In this document: in pieces, positions 47,522-59,135 of the stretch | Position numbering within the stretch: the first letter of the stretch is position 1 | Layout of the letters: each line of letters starts with the position of its first letter | DNA from: Vicia villosa | Taxonomy: Eukaryota > Streptophyta > Magnoliopsida > Fabales > Fabaceae | DNA: 64,000 nucleotides | Reading direction: 5' to 3' | Assembly: GCF_029867415.1 (NCBI RefSeq) | Contig: NC_081181.1 | Coordinates: forward strand, 117,863,888 to 117,927,887 | Notes under the pieces: model-generated | What the model was told of the DNA's origin: nothing | Databases searched by the model: none | The model's input: the letters and a program-made list of their open reading frames with translations, nothing else | Position numbers and translations under genes: made by a program

Positions 47522-48580
47522 TCACTCGCGAATCTCTCTCGGTTTCGCTCTCACTGAGTTACTCTTTCAAACTCGTTCTCTGCTTGCGATTGAACAGCAA
47601 CAATTCGGTTTCTCTCCCTGCGAAACAAAACCAGTGGCAACCTGTGTGGCTCTCAATTCTCTTTCTCGGAGTAACAACAACAGTAACAATTTCTCATCAA
47701 AAATTTCACGGTGGCTTATGGAGGAACAAACCAGGTTTGTTATGTTCTCCTCTTATCTCTCACGGAACCAAGATTTTACCAGTTAAAATTTCAAACTTAT
47801 TGTTATCACAGTTCAAGTTCAGGTTAAAACACACAAGAAATCTAGAGCTTAGCAAATATAATTATTCTGGGCGTTTTTTTTTGTTTTTACAGGAAGAATA
47901 AGGTTCACAGCAATATCATTGAGAGAGTAAGCGCGGAATCAATTTACCTGCGGCAATGAGGTGTTTGCCGGATTTTGTTGAGGTGAGTATCAATTCTGTT
48001 TTCTGGAAATAGCTATGATTGCTGCGTTTTGAACTTTAAAACACGTCGCTGCTACTGCTTTGGATTTCCATTGAAAATTGTTATAATTGTTCCAAAATAG
48101 TGTTGCGGTTATGCTTTGATTTTGCTGAATTTTTCTGCTGTTGCTTCGGAGTTGTTGAAGATGATGCGTGAATGATGTGTAAGCACAGGGCTGCAACCAG
48201 AGGTATGGTTTTGAATCTCTTTTCTTTTTTTTTCTGGAAATTCGGGTGGTGTTATTGAAGAACACCCTCGAATTGTTATTGAACCGGTTATGAACTTTTG
48301 AACTTGTTGCAAATTGTTTGAAACAACTTTGAATTGTTGTTACTAACAATTTTTTGGAATTGTTGTTGTAGGCTCTTTGATGAAGGTGATGCCACAACAC
48401 CTCTTTTTGGATTGTGGGAGACTTGAAGATGATCTTCAAGTGGTAACCTTCCACCAAGGTATGAACAACTTCTTCACTCCTTTTCAAACTATGGAACTAA
48501 GAAACTTGAAAATTATGAGAGAAGTGAGAAAGCAAGTAGTTAAGGTTGCTTTGGTGTGATTTGCAATGAAGTGAACACTT

Positions 48581-48590
48581 CTATTTATAG
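48581..48590 (-). promoter_or_regulatory. LTR A TATA box
   Basis: CTATAAATAG on the minus strand, about 1.2 kb from the LTR start. This is consistent with the element's orientation. Confidence 0.6.
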
Positions 48591-50095
48591 GAAAAGCTTA
48601 GGATGTGTTTGGCAATTGGTAATCTTGATTGGCAAGTTTCAATCATTGCAAGATAAGAAAAAGAATATATTCTTCATCATTGCAAGAATAAAAAATAAGA
48701 ATAAGAATATTCTTATGCAAAGATATTTTTCATGATATAAGCCATGTGTGTAAATTTTTATGTCATTTTATGATATCTCTAAGTTGCATAATTTTATGAC
48801 ATAAAAATCTCTCTTTGGCTTTCTTTGACTTTTGCTAATTTCACCCCTCTTTTTGTTTCTTTTTTTTCATGTTGCATGAGGACCTTGAAGAAAAGCATGA
48901 AGAAATTTGATCTTGAAGAATGAAGACTTGAAGAATTCAAGAATTGCATTTGAAGTTTTATCTTTTTCTTTTCCTTGTAATTCCAACTTTGTATGAATGA
49001 AACTTTGTATTCTTGAAAATGAATGGAATTTTGTAATTCTTGAATTTTGGATAAAGCCTCTATTGTAATTCATTTGAAATTTGGAACTTTGTAAGGAATG
49101 AACTTCAATTTTGAATGCTTGAATTTCCTTTAAAATCTTTGAATGAAGTTGTATGAACCATGAATGTGGGATATTTTTGAATGAAAAGTCCTTGAAGTAA
49201 TGTGAAAAGTGTTCTTGCACCAATGAACTTTTAATTCTTGAATTTATGGTTTTAAACCATACTTGAAATAATCTTTCAACAAATGGACTAAAAGATATTT
49301 CTTGCAATTTCAGTGAAATTTCCATGAATTGTTTCAAACTTGTACCAACTTTCAAATAATCCATATGAATCAATTCTTCACCATGATGAATCCATAAGCC
49401 AAGAGTCGCGAAATAAATTCCAAACAAATCTCTTGAATCACACAAATGGCAATGGCGCATAAAAAGTGGAAAACCGCCATGAACACAAAATTATCTTGCA
49501 AAGAATGAGTGAATGAATGAACAATCCTAATTTGGTCGATTCAAAGCTTTTGAGCTTGTCGAAGTGAATCTTTGAGGACCAAATGTTGATTATTGATGAA
49601 GATGATTCATTTGAGATGAAGGGAGAACAAAACCCTAATTGAGTGTTATTTGCACTGATGAGTGATTTCCTGATTAAATCCTGCTGAGTCACAAGTAGCA
49701 AACACAAGCTATGCAATTTGTTAGAGATGCAAATGATGCATATGCAAATGATATGAGGTGGTATCTTAGGTCAAAAATTGGGGTATGACAGATGCCCCTA
49801 TTTAAGTTTCTTCAACCTGAGACATGAAGATTGAAAATCTTCGTTTTGATAGGGTGGAAGAGACTTAAATATCAGAAGACGCAAATTTTGGACCTAAGAT
49901 ACCAAAATTGCGAATGATGCAAGGATATCTTTACCGAGGGAATATCAAAACTGACTCCGCTGGGGAAAAGAGGTTGGAAAGGATACCTCAATCCGTTTTA
50001 GGAAGAGAATCCGTTTTCTTTCTTTTCGGGGAAGCAAGTGTACGCTTCGCCGGGGAATGATAGCTTTGTAAGAAGAAGCTTACCTATTGACATTA

Positions 50096-50396
50096 TCGAC
50101 TATCAGCTTGGGGATAGACTTGTTTAATAATGCGAAGGTGAAAGGTATGAAACTGTATTACCGACTACCAGCGTTGTGATAGACTTGACAAGGTAAAAGA
50201 GTTTCAAAGGTTTGGTTAATATTACCGACTATCAGCATGGTGATAGACATGCTTAATAATATAACCAGAACAAAAGGTTACCGACTACCAGCCTTGTGAT
50301 AGCGGTTTTGAGGACAAGATCAATTATCAGCCGAGTGATAAAATGATTTTGGAGACTTTGCTAGGGAAATTACTGGTTATTCAGCCTTGTGAACAG
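50096..50396. repeat. hairpin repeats in element A 3' UTR
   Basis: Six units, with loops AGCTTGGG, AGCGTTGT, AGCATGGT, AGCCTTGT, AGCCGAGT and AGCCTTGT. The flanking arms change from CTATC/GATAG to TTATC/GATAA. Two units have mismatched arms (CTACC/GATAG) and the last has TTC/GAA. The loop motif is the same as in the LTR A array at 34408. Confidence 0.75.
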
Positions 50397-51116
50397 TAAT
50401 AAGGCCCTGATTGTCACATGGTCTTCATGATTGATTTCCTAGAGAGGAAAAGTCTTTTGGAAGAGACATAAGCTGCTCAGATGAGGCTATTTCTTATTGT
50501 CTTTTTTTCACGACTCTATTTAAGGAATCGGAATTTGAATCTCTGGTAAAGACAGGATTCTAACCAAGAATGAATTGGAAATAGACAGTCAAACAAGACT
50601 TTGTACCCATGAGGAATGAACTCAACTGGGTATTTTCTCCTTTGTTTTGAGAGGAGAAACTAAAGCAACCTTCTTCCACGAGGAATGATCTCAGTGGGGA
50701 ACTGGAGAAAGAATATGTTTTTTTTTTTTGCTTATGGGTGACGACCTACTGGAGAGATAACACGCCCATACCTATTTCTTTTTTTTTCTTCTCTTTTTTC
50801 TTCTTCTTTTTTTTTCCTTTTTTCTCTTTTTCTTTTTTTTTTGGGATAGATATATCCTGAACAAGTGATTTCGAAGCAAACATGAAAAATGCAAGAATGC
50901 ATAAATGATGCAAATACGTATGAATGATGAATGTCATGAATGTAGCATGAATGCTGACGATACTGACAGATAATGAAGTATATACTGGAGATGGACCAGC
51001 GTCGCAATACAACCAGATACTTGGCAAATGTTTTTCAACATGGTGTAGATAAACACGAGTGATGAATGGTGCTGCATGTTTTAAACTTCTCTGGGGAAGA
51101 TGAGCATCTTTTCTCA

Positions 51117-51240
51117 TTGAGATGAAAGAACTTCTTCACTGGAGATGGAAAATCTTCTTCACTGGGGATAAAAGACCTTCTTCACTGGGGATAGAAGAGC
51201 TTCTTCACTGTGGATAAAGGACCTTTTCCTATCATAATCT
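51117..51240. repeat. CTTCTTCACTGGGGAT short tandem repeats
   Basis: Four to five imperfect copies of about 27-35 bp within the element A 3' UTR. Confidence 0.75.
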
Positions 51241-51690
51241 TTGATTCGTCCTATGGAGATAGCTGTTGATGTTCCTTCTGTTGTTCACAACTTAAAGGAA
51301 AATTTCGCTTTTATTTTGAAAAAGAAAAGTAAATTCATTTAAAACTTTTTTTTTTATTTTTTTTCAAAAGTGAATAACACAACTAAAGCGTCATTTTGCA
51401 AGCTAAAAGAAATTATAGATTGCAAACAAATGGGCACAAGGCTCAAATTTATTTAATAGGATGGAAATCAGCTAAAGGCGTGATTCCATGGAGTATTTAC
51501 AAAAGTTGGAAATGGTAATTATGCGGAAAAGGCTACATTGAAAGCAATAACCACTATTCCCCCCAACAACTTTGAGTTCCAACTGTATTTGTTGCTTCAG
51601 ATTGGCGATGGCTTGATTGAAGATCCTTTGATGAAGTACAGACTCTTCAGGTGACGAAGTATAGACTAATGCAGTTACTTTGTCATAAAT

Positions 51691-51856
51691 CCCTAATTTT
51701 TGCCTAGATTGCCCTTTCAGGTTTTCAATCTACCAGGATGAATTTTTTCTGTTTATTGTCTCTAATTTTTGCCTGGACCGCCCTTTCGGGTTTTCATTCC
51801 ACCGAGACGCTCATTTTTGCCTAAGTCGCCCTTTGCGGGTTTTCGACTTACCGAGC
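51691..51856 (-). other. three covarying stem-loops just 3' of pol
   Basis: Arms TAGATTG (51705-51711) with CAATCTA (51726-51732); TGGACCG (51774-51780) with CATTCCA (51795-51801, 5 of 7 pairs); TAAGTCG (51822-51828) with CGACTTA (51844-51850). The loop CCCTTTCRGGTTTT is nearly constant. The nearest arm is about 22 bases from the pol stop. Confidence 0.85.
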
Positions 51857-51872
51857 TGTTCTTTTGTATTTT

Positions 51873-54800
51873 TTAGACAAAGTATTTCTTGACTGCATCA
51901 GCATTCACAGGATGTGGGAGTTCATCACCATCCATGGTTGCAAGAGTCATGGCGCCGCCAGAAAATGTTCTTTTGACAACATACGGGCCTTCGTAATTAG
52001 GAGACCATTTGCCCCTAGAATCTGGCTGAAAAGACAAGATCTTTTTAAGCACGAGGTCGCCTTCTTGAAATTCACGAGGTCGAACCTTTTTGTTGAAGGC
52101 GTGTTTCATCCTTGCTTGGTACAACTGTCCATAGCATAGAGCAGTCATACGTTTTTCTTCGATTAAGTTCAACTGATTGTATCTGCTTTGACACCATTCA
52201 GCCTCTGATAACTTAGTTTCCATGAGGACTCTCATTGATGGTATTTCAACTTCTACGGGGAGCACAGCTTCCATGCCGTATACTAGAGAAAAGGGAGTTG
52301 CCCCTGTTGAAGTACGCACTGAAGTACGATACCCATGTAAAGCAAATGGCAGCATTTCATGCCAGTCTTTGTAAGTGACGACCATTTTCTGGACGATCTT
52401 CTTAATGTTCTTGTTAGCAGCTTCAACCGCGCCGTTCATTTTTGGTCTGTAAGGAGAAGAGTTATGATGCTCAATCTTGAATTCCTCACACAATTCTTTC
52501 ATCATCTTGTTATTCAGGTTTGAACCATTGTCAGTAATGATCTTGCTGGGAATACCATATCGGCAAATGATGTTATTCTTGATAAACCTCACAACCACTT
52601 GTCTTGTAACATTGGCGTAAGATGCTGCTTCGACCCATTTGGTGAAGTAATCAATTGCTACTAAGATGAAACGATGACCGTTTGAAGCTTTCGGTTCGAT
52701 CATTCCAATCATGTCGATACCCCACATGGAAAAAGGCCACGGAGATGAAAGAACGTTGAGTAGAGTCGGTGGCACATGGATCTTATCTGCGTTGATCTGG
52801 CACTTGTGACATCTCTTCACGTGTTTGTAACAGTCTGATTCCATTGTCAACCAATAGTATCCTGCTCTTAAGATCTTTTTGGACATTGCATGCCCATTTG
52901 AATGAGTTCCAAAGGACCCTTCATGCACTTCATGCATTAACATATCTGCTTCGTGTCTATCCACGCATCTGAGCAAAACCATGTCGAAATTTCTTTTGTA
53001 TAGCACATCTCCGTTCAGGAAGAAACTGCCAGAAAGCCTCCTTAGAGTTTTCCTATCTTTGTTTGATGCCCCAAGCGGGTACTCTTGAGTTTGAAGGAAG
53101 CGTTTGATGTCGTGGAACCACGGTTTATCATCGATGACTGCTTCAGTTGCAAATACATAGGCGGGCCTTTCAAGGCGCGTAATTCTGACTTTAGGCACAT
53201 CATTCCAGTGACTGACTTTGAACATGGAAGATAGAGTAGCCAAGGCGTCTGCCATTCGATTCTGATCTCGGGGTATATGATGCAATTCAACCTTGTTGAA
53301 GAAAGTCAACAGACGTCTTGCATAATCTCTGTAAGGAATCAAGCCAGGGTGGAAAGTTTCCCATTTGTCTTTGATTTGGTTGATCACGAGGGCTGAATCT
53401 CCATATATGTCCAGGATCTTGATCCTTAAGTCAATGGCTTCTTCGAGACCCATGATACAAGCTTCGTATTCTGCGATGTTGTTGGTACAATCAAATAGTA
53501 GTCTGGCGGAGAATGGGATATGAGTACCCTTGGGAGTGATGATGATTGCCCCAATTCCATTGCCAAAAGCGTTTACTGCTCCATCGAAAATTAGGCCCCA
53601 TCTTGATCCAGGCTCAGGACCTTCTTCAGGTAATGGTTCGTCACAATCTTTCATTTTCAAGTACAAGACATCTTCATCAGGAAAGTCAAACTTGAGAGAT
53701 TGATATTCATTAATTGGTTGATGCGCCAAGTGATCGGCGAGAATGCTTCCTTTGACCGCTTTTTGAGCACGGTATTCAATGTCATATTCGGATAACAGCA
53801 TTTGCCATCGGGCAATCCTTCCTGTTAAGGCAGGCTTTTCAAAGACATACTTGATTGGATCCATTTTGGAGATTAACCAAGTAGTATTGTTAATCATGTA
53901 CTGGCGGAGACGTTTTGAAGCCCAAGCCAAAGCACAACATGTTTTTTCGAGCATGGAGTAACGAGACTCACAGTCTGTGAATTTCTTACTCAAGTAATAG
54001 ATGGCATGTTCTTTCTTACCGGTTTCATCTTGTTGTCCAAGCATACAACCCATGGATTCTTCTAACACGGTAAGGTACATGATTAACGGTCTTCCTTCAA
54101 CTGGAGGAATCAATATCGGTGGTTCTAACAGGTATTCCTTGATACTATCAAACGCTTTCTGGCAATCTTTAGTCCATACAACCCCTTGATCTTTGCGGAG
54201 AAGCTTGAAAATTGGCCCACAAGTAGCAGTCATTTGAGAGATAAATCTGGAGATATAGTTCAATCGTCCGAGAAATCCTCTTACTTGCTTTTCAGTTTTT
54301 GGTGCAGGCATCTCTTGAATAGCTCTGACTTTGTCGGGATCTACTTCAATACCTCTTTGGCTGACAATGAAACCCAAGAGTTTTCCAGATCTAACCCCAA
54401 AAGTACATTTGTTAGGATTCAAGCGAAGCTGATATTTCCTTAGTCGTTGAAACAACTTCAAAAGGTATTCAATATGTTCTTCTTCAGTGCTGGACTTGGC
54501 TATCATGTCGTCCACATAAACTTCAATTTCTTTATGCATCATGTCATGAAAGAGAGTAGTCATTGCCCTTTGGTAAGTTGCGCCTGCATTCTTCAATCCA
54601 AACGGCATCACTTTGTAGCAAAAGGTACCCCATGGGGTGATGAAAGATGTCTTCTCCATGTCTTCAGGAGCCATCTTGATCTGATTATAACCGGAGAACC
54701 CGTCCATGAAGGAAAAGACGTTGAACTTAGCAGTGTTATCAACCAGCATGTCAATATGTGGTAATGGAAAGTCATCTTTTGGACTGGCTTTGTTCAAGTC

Positions 54801-55346
54801 ACGGTAGTCAACACACATTCTGACTTTGCCATCTTTCTTCGGAACTGGCACTATGTTGGCCAACCATTGAGGATACTCAGAGGTGACTAGAAAACCTGCG
54901 TCGAGTTGCTTTTGAACTTCTACTTTAATCTTGTTAGCCATATCAGGGTGAGTCCTTCGTAATTTCTGCTTAACTGGCGGACATTCTGGCTTCAATGGCA
55001 AGTAATGCTGAACAATATTGGTATCCAACCCAGGCATGTCTTGGTAGGACCAGGCAAACACGTCAACATATTCTTTGAGAAGGTCTGTCAACTTACTCTT
55101 GATATCAGCATCAAGCAGCGATCCAATGGTCACTTCTTTTTTGTCTTCTTCAGAACCCAAGTTGATCTTTTCTAAAGGCTCTTTGTGAGGCAGAATGGCT
55201 CTTTCCTCGTGCTTAAGTAATCGAGAGATCTCGTCCGGGATCTCCTCTTCTTCCTCTTCCTCGGCTTCGAACACAGGAAACTCAAAGTTGGGAGATGGCA
55301 TAGGGTTATTGCATTCAATGGGTTTATCAATAGTAAATCTGCACAT
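51873..55346 (-). CDS. pol: Ogre/Tat-type Pol: reverse transcriptase, two RNase H domains, integrase
   Basis: An uninterrupted 1157-residue frame. After an acidic N-terminal segment (about 25-40) comes RT (about 120-345), with MCVDYRDLNKASPKDDFPLP and the YVDD box (277-280). RNase H 1 (about 410-535) lacks the usual Asp-Ala-Ser start (reads YLTVLEESMG), so it is probably a degenerate connection domain. The second, archaeal-type RNase H (about 580-705) has FDGAVN, AEYEAC and YGDSAL, with catalytic D588, E627 and D650, and D700 in MADAL. Integrase follows, with the zinc knuckle (H807, H815, C846, C849) and DDE residues D878, D939 and E975. The ATG at 55346 is simply the first in frame; in Ogre elements pol is joined to gag-pro by splicing. 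No protease is seen here. Enzymatically it looks intact. Confidence 0.92.
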   Translation of the reverse strand: MCRFTIDKPIECNNPMPSPNFEFPVFEAEEEEEEEIPDEISRLLKHEERAILPHKEPLEKINLGSEEDKKEVTIGSLLDADIKSKLTDLLKEYVDVFAWSYQDMPGLDTNIVQHYLPLKPECPPVKQKLRRTHPDMANKIKVEVQKQLDAGFLVTSEYPQWLANIVPVPKKDGKVRMCVDYRDLNKASPKDDFPLPHIDMLVDNTAKFNVFSFMDGFSGYNQIKMAPEDMEKTSFITPWGTFCYKVMPFGLKNAGATYQRAMTTLFHDMMHKEIEVYVDDMIAKSSTEEEHIEYLLKLFQRLRKYQLRLNPNKCTFGVRSGKLLGFIVSQRGIEVDPDKVRAIQEMPAPKTEKQVRGFLGRLNYISRFISQMTATCGPIFKLLRKDQGVVWTKDCQKAFDSIKEYLLEPPILIPPVEGRPLIMYLTVLEESMGCMLGQQDETGKKEHAIYYLSKKFTDCESRYSMLEKTCCALAWASKRLRQYMINNTTWLISKMDPIKYVFEKPALTGRIARWQMLLSEYDIEYRAQKAVKGSILADHLAHQPINEYQSLKFDFPDEDVLYLKMKDCDEPLPEEGPEPGSRWGLIFDGAVNAFGNGIGAIIITPKGTHIPFSARLLFDCTNNIAEYEACIMGLEEAIDLRIKILDIYGDSALVINQIKDKWETFHPGLIPYRDYARRLLTFFNKVELHHIPRDQNRMADALATLSSMFKVSHWNDVPKVRITRLERPAYVFATEAVIDDKPWFHDIKRFLQTQEYPLGASNKDRKTLRRLSGSFFLNGDVLYKRNFDMVLLRCVDRHEADMLMHEVHEGSFGTHSNGHAMSKKILRAGYYWLTMESDCYKHVKRCHKCQINADKIHVPPTLLNVLSSPWPFSMWGIDMIGMIEPKASNGHRFILVAIDYFTKWVEAASYANVTRQVVVRFIKNNIICRYGIPSKIITDNGSNLNNKMMKELCEEFKIEHHNSSPYRPKMNGAVEAANKNIKKIVQKMVVTYKDWHEMLPFALHGYRTSVRTSTGATPFSLVYGMEAVLPVEVEIPSMRVLMETKLSEAEWCQSRYNQLNLIEEKRMTALCYGQLYQARMKHAFNKKVRPREFQEGDLVLKKILSFQPDSRGKWSPNYEGPYVVKRTFSGGAMTLATMDGDELPHPVNADAVKKYFV

Positions 55347-55700
55347 GTGATTTATATTTATTTCAGAAAATTTATGAATGCAGGAGTGTATGCAGATTTT
55401 TTTTTTTTTTTGAGAAAGTTTTTTTTTATTTTATTTTGGTTTTTTAGGATTACCATTTCCAGAAAAAAGCAAAAAATAAAACACATAGTGTAGGGAACTC
55501 AAAATGACACTTTATTTATGATTCATTTTTGAAACAAAGCCCTAAACACAAACTCATTTGTCTTGGGCAGGACAAAGAGGGAAACTTTTAAAACAAAGCC
55601 CTATACACAAAGTTATTTGGGCGGAACATTTAAAAGCAAAGCCCTATAAAACATCTCTCTGCTTTGGGCAAGGCAGGAGGTCAAAATAACAGCGAGGTGA

Positions 55701-56108
55701 TTACTTTGAGCGGCGAACAACATTCGGAAATGAATATGGAGGCAATAGAGTTATCAAGTTCTGATTGAGCAGTTGTCGCAGAGCGTGAGACAACGGCATG
55801 GGTAACGGAGTGAATGACCGCTTAGGTTTGGATTTCCATTTATCTTGCACACCTTGCTCCCTTTGTTGGTCCTTCTCCTTCTCGGCCAGAAGTGCCTTTA
55901 ATTCTTCTTGCCCCTTGGCCAAGTGAAAGATTATTTTCTGGAACTGGTTGTTCTGAGCTTGGAGATTTCTGACAGATCGTTCAAGGTCCATGATGCTGAA
56001 ATAAACAGCGAGGGAGGATGAGACACCTATTGTAAGAAACCTGTTATGCGATGTTATGAATGCAAATGCAATATTTTCAGGGATCTTTAGGCATTTAGTT
56101 AGCAACAT
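55701..56108 (-). pseudogene. collapsed gag of element A
   Basis: From the Met at about 55991 the frame reads MDLERSVRNLQAQNNQFQKI, a coiled-coil-like N-terminus, continuing into EKEKDQQREQGVQDKWKSKP. It then jumps to FTPLPMPLSHALRQLLNQNL, a segment that in this family lies far downstream of the capsid region. It stops at 55701 with no Cys-His knuckle or protease. The main gag body has been deleted, so the element needs capsid in trans. Confidence 0.6.
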
Positions 56109-57162
56109 TAGAAAATGATTTGGTCGCGTCTTTGTCTGAAGAATTCTGACTTTGGTTTTTTAACGTCCTTCTTTGAGAATCAAGCTCACCATATCGAGTG
56201 GGTCATCGCCTCTGATTCGAGATATCTCTGAATTTGAAGGTACTTGGCTAGAGGAAAATAAATCCTCTTGCCCCTTGATAGGTATTGAGTCTCTGAATTG
56301 GAAGGTATGTGGCCAGAGGAAAATAAATCCTCTTGCCCCCTGACAGGAATTCAGTCTTGGATAAAGGCACCTTAAATTATGCGCCCTAAATTCCTAAGAT
56401 CCTTGAAAGGGTTAGTTAAATCATGTTATGCTTATGATGTCATGATGATGTTATGCGAATGCAGTTCATTAGGCAAAGCGTGAGACAGTAAGGGCGAACA
56501 AGTCCTTTTAACAAAACCTGCAAGGAAACGAAGGTTAGTAGCAAACACAGGTAAGTCACGCAAGTCACACAAGTCACACAATTTTTGGTTTAAGGCTTGC
56601 ATGAAGTCTGATCAGGTGTCCTTCCCAAGGGCATTTCTATGGATAAGGGGATTTCAGCAACAGGTTCTACAAGTTATCCAGAATTGTAAGCCCTTCTAAA
56701 GCACCCTCGGACATGATGCATTTGCACCATGCAATGATACTTTGAGAAAGAACCTATCTGAATTGTAGCATCGGGTAGCGACTAGTCCTTAACATTTGTC
56801 AAGGGTAGTCCCCCCACTACGTTCCTAAAGGCCAGGATGGGTTAAGGGTAACTAAAGGTCCTTGAGCTCCGGCGCACCCATAGACACATACATAGACCTC
56901 CCTCATTTGAGAAAGGTGTGCATATGCTATGGAGTCCTAACTCAAGCGTGAACTTCATACTGACTCATCTCCCACATATGTGAAAGAGGTCCTTATGACT
57001 ATGCCACTCCTAATCTTAAGGGTTCTTGAATCCGGGAATAGGATTCGTCCTTCAGTTAATTCCCAAAACGCCCCTGAAAAATAAAACAAACAAAGCAAAT
57101 AATAGAAAACATTTAAGTGAATCCTAAACTTTTAAGGTAACCCCTCTTTTATAAGAAAATTC

Positions 57163-57180
57163 TCCCCAGCAGAGTCGCCA
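57163..57180 (-). promoter_or_regulatory. primer-binding site (tRNA-Arg type) next to LTR B
   Basis: TGGCGACTCTGCTGGGGA on minus, four bases from the end of LTR B. Confidence 0.85.
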
Positions 57181-57888
57181 GTTCTGTAACACGGTGAACT
57201 GACTTTTTATCGATCGAAATGTCGCGGTAAGCAAGAGTCGCCACCGACTTTTATTTTATCCAAACAATATTCGGAAAGGCAAAAAGAAACAGAAAAAAAC
57301 CTTTTAAAGAAAATCTGAGTTCGGGGGGTAATTTATGCAAAGGGAAGGTGTAAGGCACCCTTTGCATCCATGGTTTTCCATGGGCTCTTAATTGCTTTGC
57401 TTGCTCGTTTGTTTAGAAAATGTAGATGAAAGAGATAGGGACTTTAGCTTGTGAATAAGCGTTGCCCTTTTGAAAAATTATGAGAAAGAATATGATAAAA
57501 GTTTGAGCATTGCAAGGCAATTAGGGGCAATTACCTTAAACTCAGATGATAGGTCTCTTTTAGCTTTTCAGAATGAAAGGGTCTATCCTTGCCATAAGAG
57601 GGCAGGAAGCCTTTCGTTTGGAGGTTGAAGGGTCATCGAAGCATCCTTTGCCATAAGACTGTCCCATGCCATAGAGGGGCAGGTAGTCTAAGGCAAGGAT
57701 CAGAATAAGCCATTTTCGTAGGCAGCCAGAAGATACCTCAGCCTTTTTCCGTAGGCAACTTCCGAGGGTCGAGGTCATATTTGTGTATCGAAGGCAGCAT
57801 CATTTAGGGTCGCATGACCTTTATTTATCGAGGCAGCATGACTGAGGTATCCTCGTATTCGAGGGACATGGCTTATTCTGCAAAGAAC

Positions 57889-57935
57889 ACAAAGGCAACA
57901 GGCAACAAGGCAACAGGCAACAAGGCAACAGAGAG
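57889..57935. repeat. GGCAACAA-type short tandem repeat
   Basis: About five units of GGCAACA with one or two extra bases. Confidence 0.85.
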
Positions 57936-59135
57936 GTTACCCCAAAAGAGTGCGTGTGTGCATCAACCATGTGGTTCAATTCAGTTATTTATCTTGTAAT
58001 TAGTGACTCTAATCCAGTTTAAATTTGCACTCCCTAAATTACTAACCACGCAGTATATAAAGCAATAAAGGGGAGGGGAAAGTGAAACCAGCGGATCCCC
58101 AACAGGGTTTGGCACAAGTAATAATAAAAGCCATAAAATAAAATAGGGTTTAGGGTTACCAACGACGTAGCTTTGGCATTTGACAAACCCTGGAAAGGAA
58201 AAAGAAGAGACAGAAAACAGAGAGTGAGTGCATTATCGGTTCGAAGGCGAACTTTATTAACCATAAAAGTAAAAATAATGAAATTAATAAATAAAATAAT
58301 AATAAAAGACACTTAGCTTCGAATTTGATCTGATACGGTTGGCGGTCGGAGGAAACCTCGGAAATAAACCTGAAAAGGGCAAAGGCAGAAACAAAAGAGT
58401 GAACGTATGCACAGTTCAAGAAATATAAGGGCAAACCTTAAAATCAAAGGAAACAAAGTAGACTTTGAAATTTAAATGAATCGAATACTTAGCTTCGTAT
58501 TTGACGTGGCGCGTAGTCGGTATATACTTGAATAGTCAACCCTGAAAAGGCACAGAAAATAAATATCTCAGTGTATGGAATGATCTTCGTAAACCCTGAT
58601 TAGGGTACAAGTTAACCCTGGTTAATAGAATAAATAAATAAGAATCGAATTAATTAATTAATTATTGGTTTTCAACCTAATTAATTAAATCGTGAAAAAT
58701 AGGGTTTCGATTAAATTCACTAAACCTAATATTTATTTTTAATCAATTGATCAAAATTAATAAACAAAAATAATTTTAAGTAATTTAAATTAACTAAAAA
58801 TACAATTTAAACAAATAATATATTATTATTACTTATTATGTTTATTTAGAAAAAAAAGAAATTAGAAAGAAATTTTTTATAAACTAAAATAAATATAATT
58901 ATTGCTGAATAAATAAAAAAAATAAAAAGAGAATTAGAATACTCAGCTTTTATCCAGTGTTGTAAGCTTCTGAGAGTGCATGGTGTTCCTCATCCCCCAG
59001 ATGCGTTGGATCTGGACTTGTTAGAGATCCAAGGGTGGATGTTGAGTGTGTACGGTGTGTATGCATACGATGGTGACGCAGGATCTGATAGCATGTTATA
59101 ACATACTAAATTATCAAAAAAAACATGACTTACCT

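Larger units (their letters stand above)
33718..49790 (-). mobile_element. LTR A (- orientation), 5.2 kb, split by the LARD-like insertion
   Basis: Parts 33718-36647 and 47517-49790 form one LTR. The minus-strand start is TGTCATACCCCAATTTTTGA (49790 downward) and the end is CGCCCGCGACA at 33718. A CTATAAATAG box on minus (48581-48590) puts U3 at about 1.2 kb. The purine tract AATAGGGGC adjoins it at 49791, so this is the 3' LTR of a minus-strand element lying to the right. It holds two hairpin arrays (34408-34613 and 34753-35003). The total of about 5.2 kb fits Ogre LTRs. Confidence 0.75.
49791..57184 (-). mobile_element. internal domain of an Ogre/Tat-type Ty3-gypsy retrotransposon (element A)
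   Basis: On minus, from right to left: primer site (57163-57180), collapsed gag (55701-56108), RT-RNase H-RNase H-integrase (51873-55346), stem-loops, tandem repeats, and the purine tract at 49791. A dual RNase H and tRNA-Arg priming are Ogre/Tat hallmarks. The two bordering LTRs (A and B) are of different families, so it is not a simple intact element. Confidence 0.85.

Noticed and set aside
50752..50850. Lys/Glu-rich minus-strand frame next to the 3' UTR repeats
   Set aside because: It is a translated poly-pyrimidine tract, not a protein.
51873..52139. Plus-strand open frames across the pol region (for example 51864-52139, 54447-54764)
   Set aside because: They are antisense shadows of the minus-strand Pol frame and show no motifs of their own.
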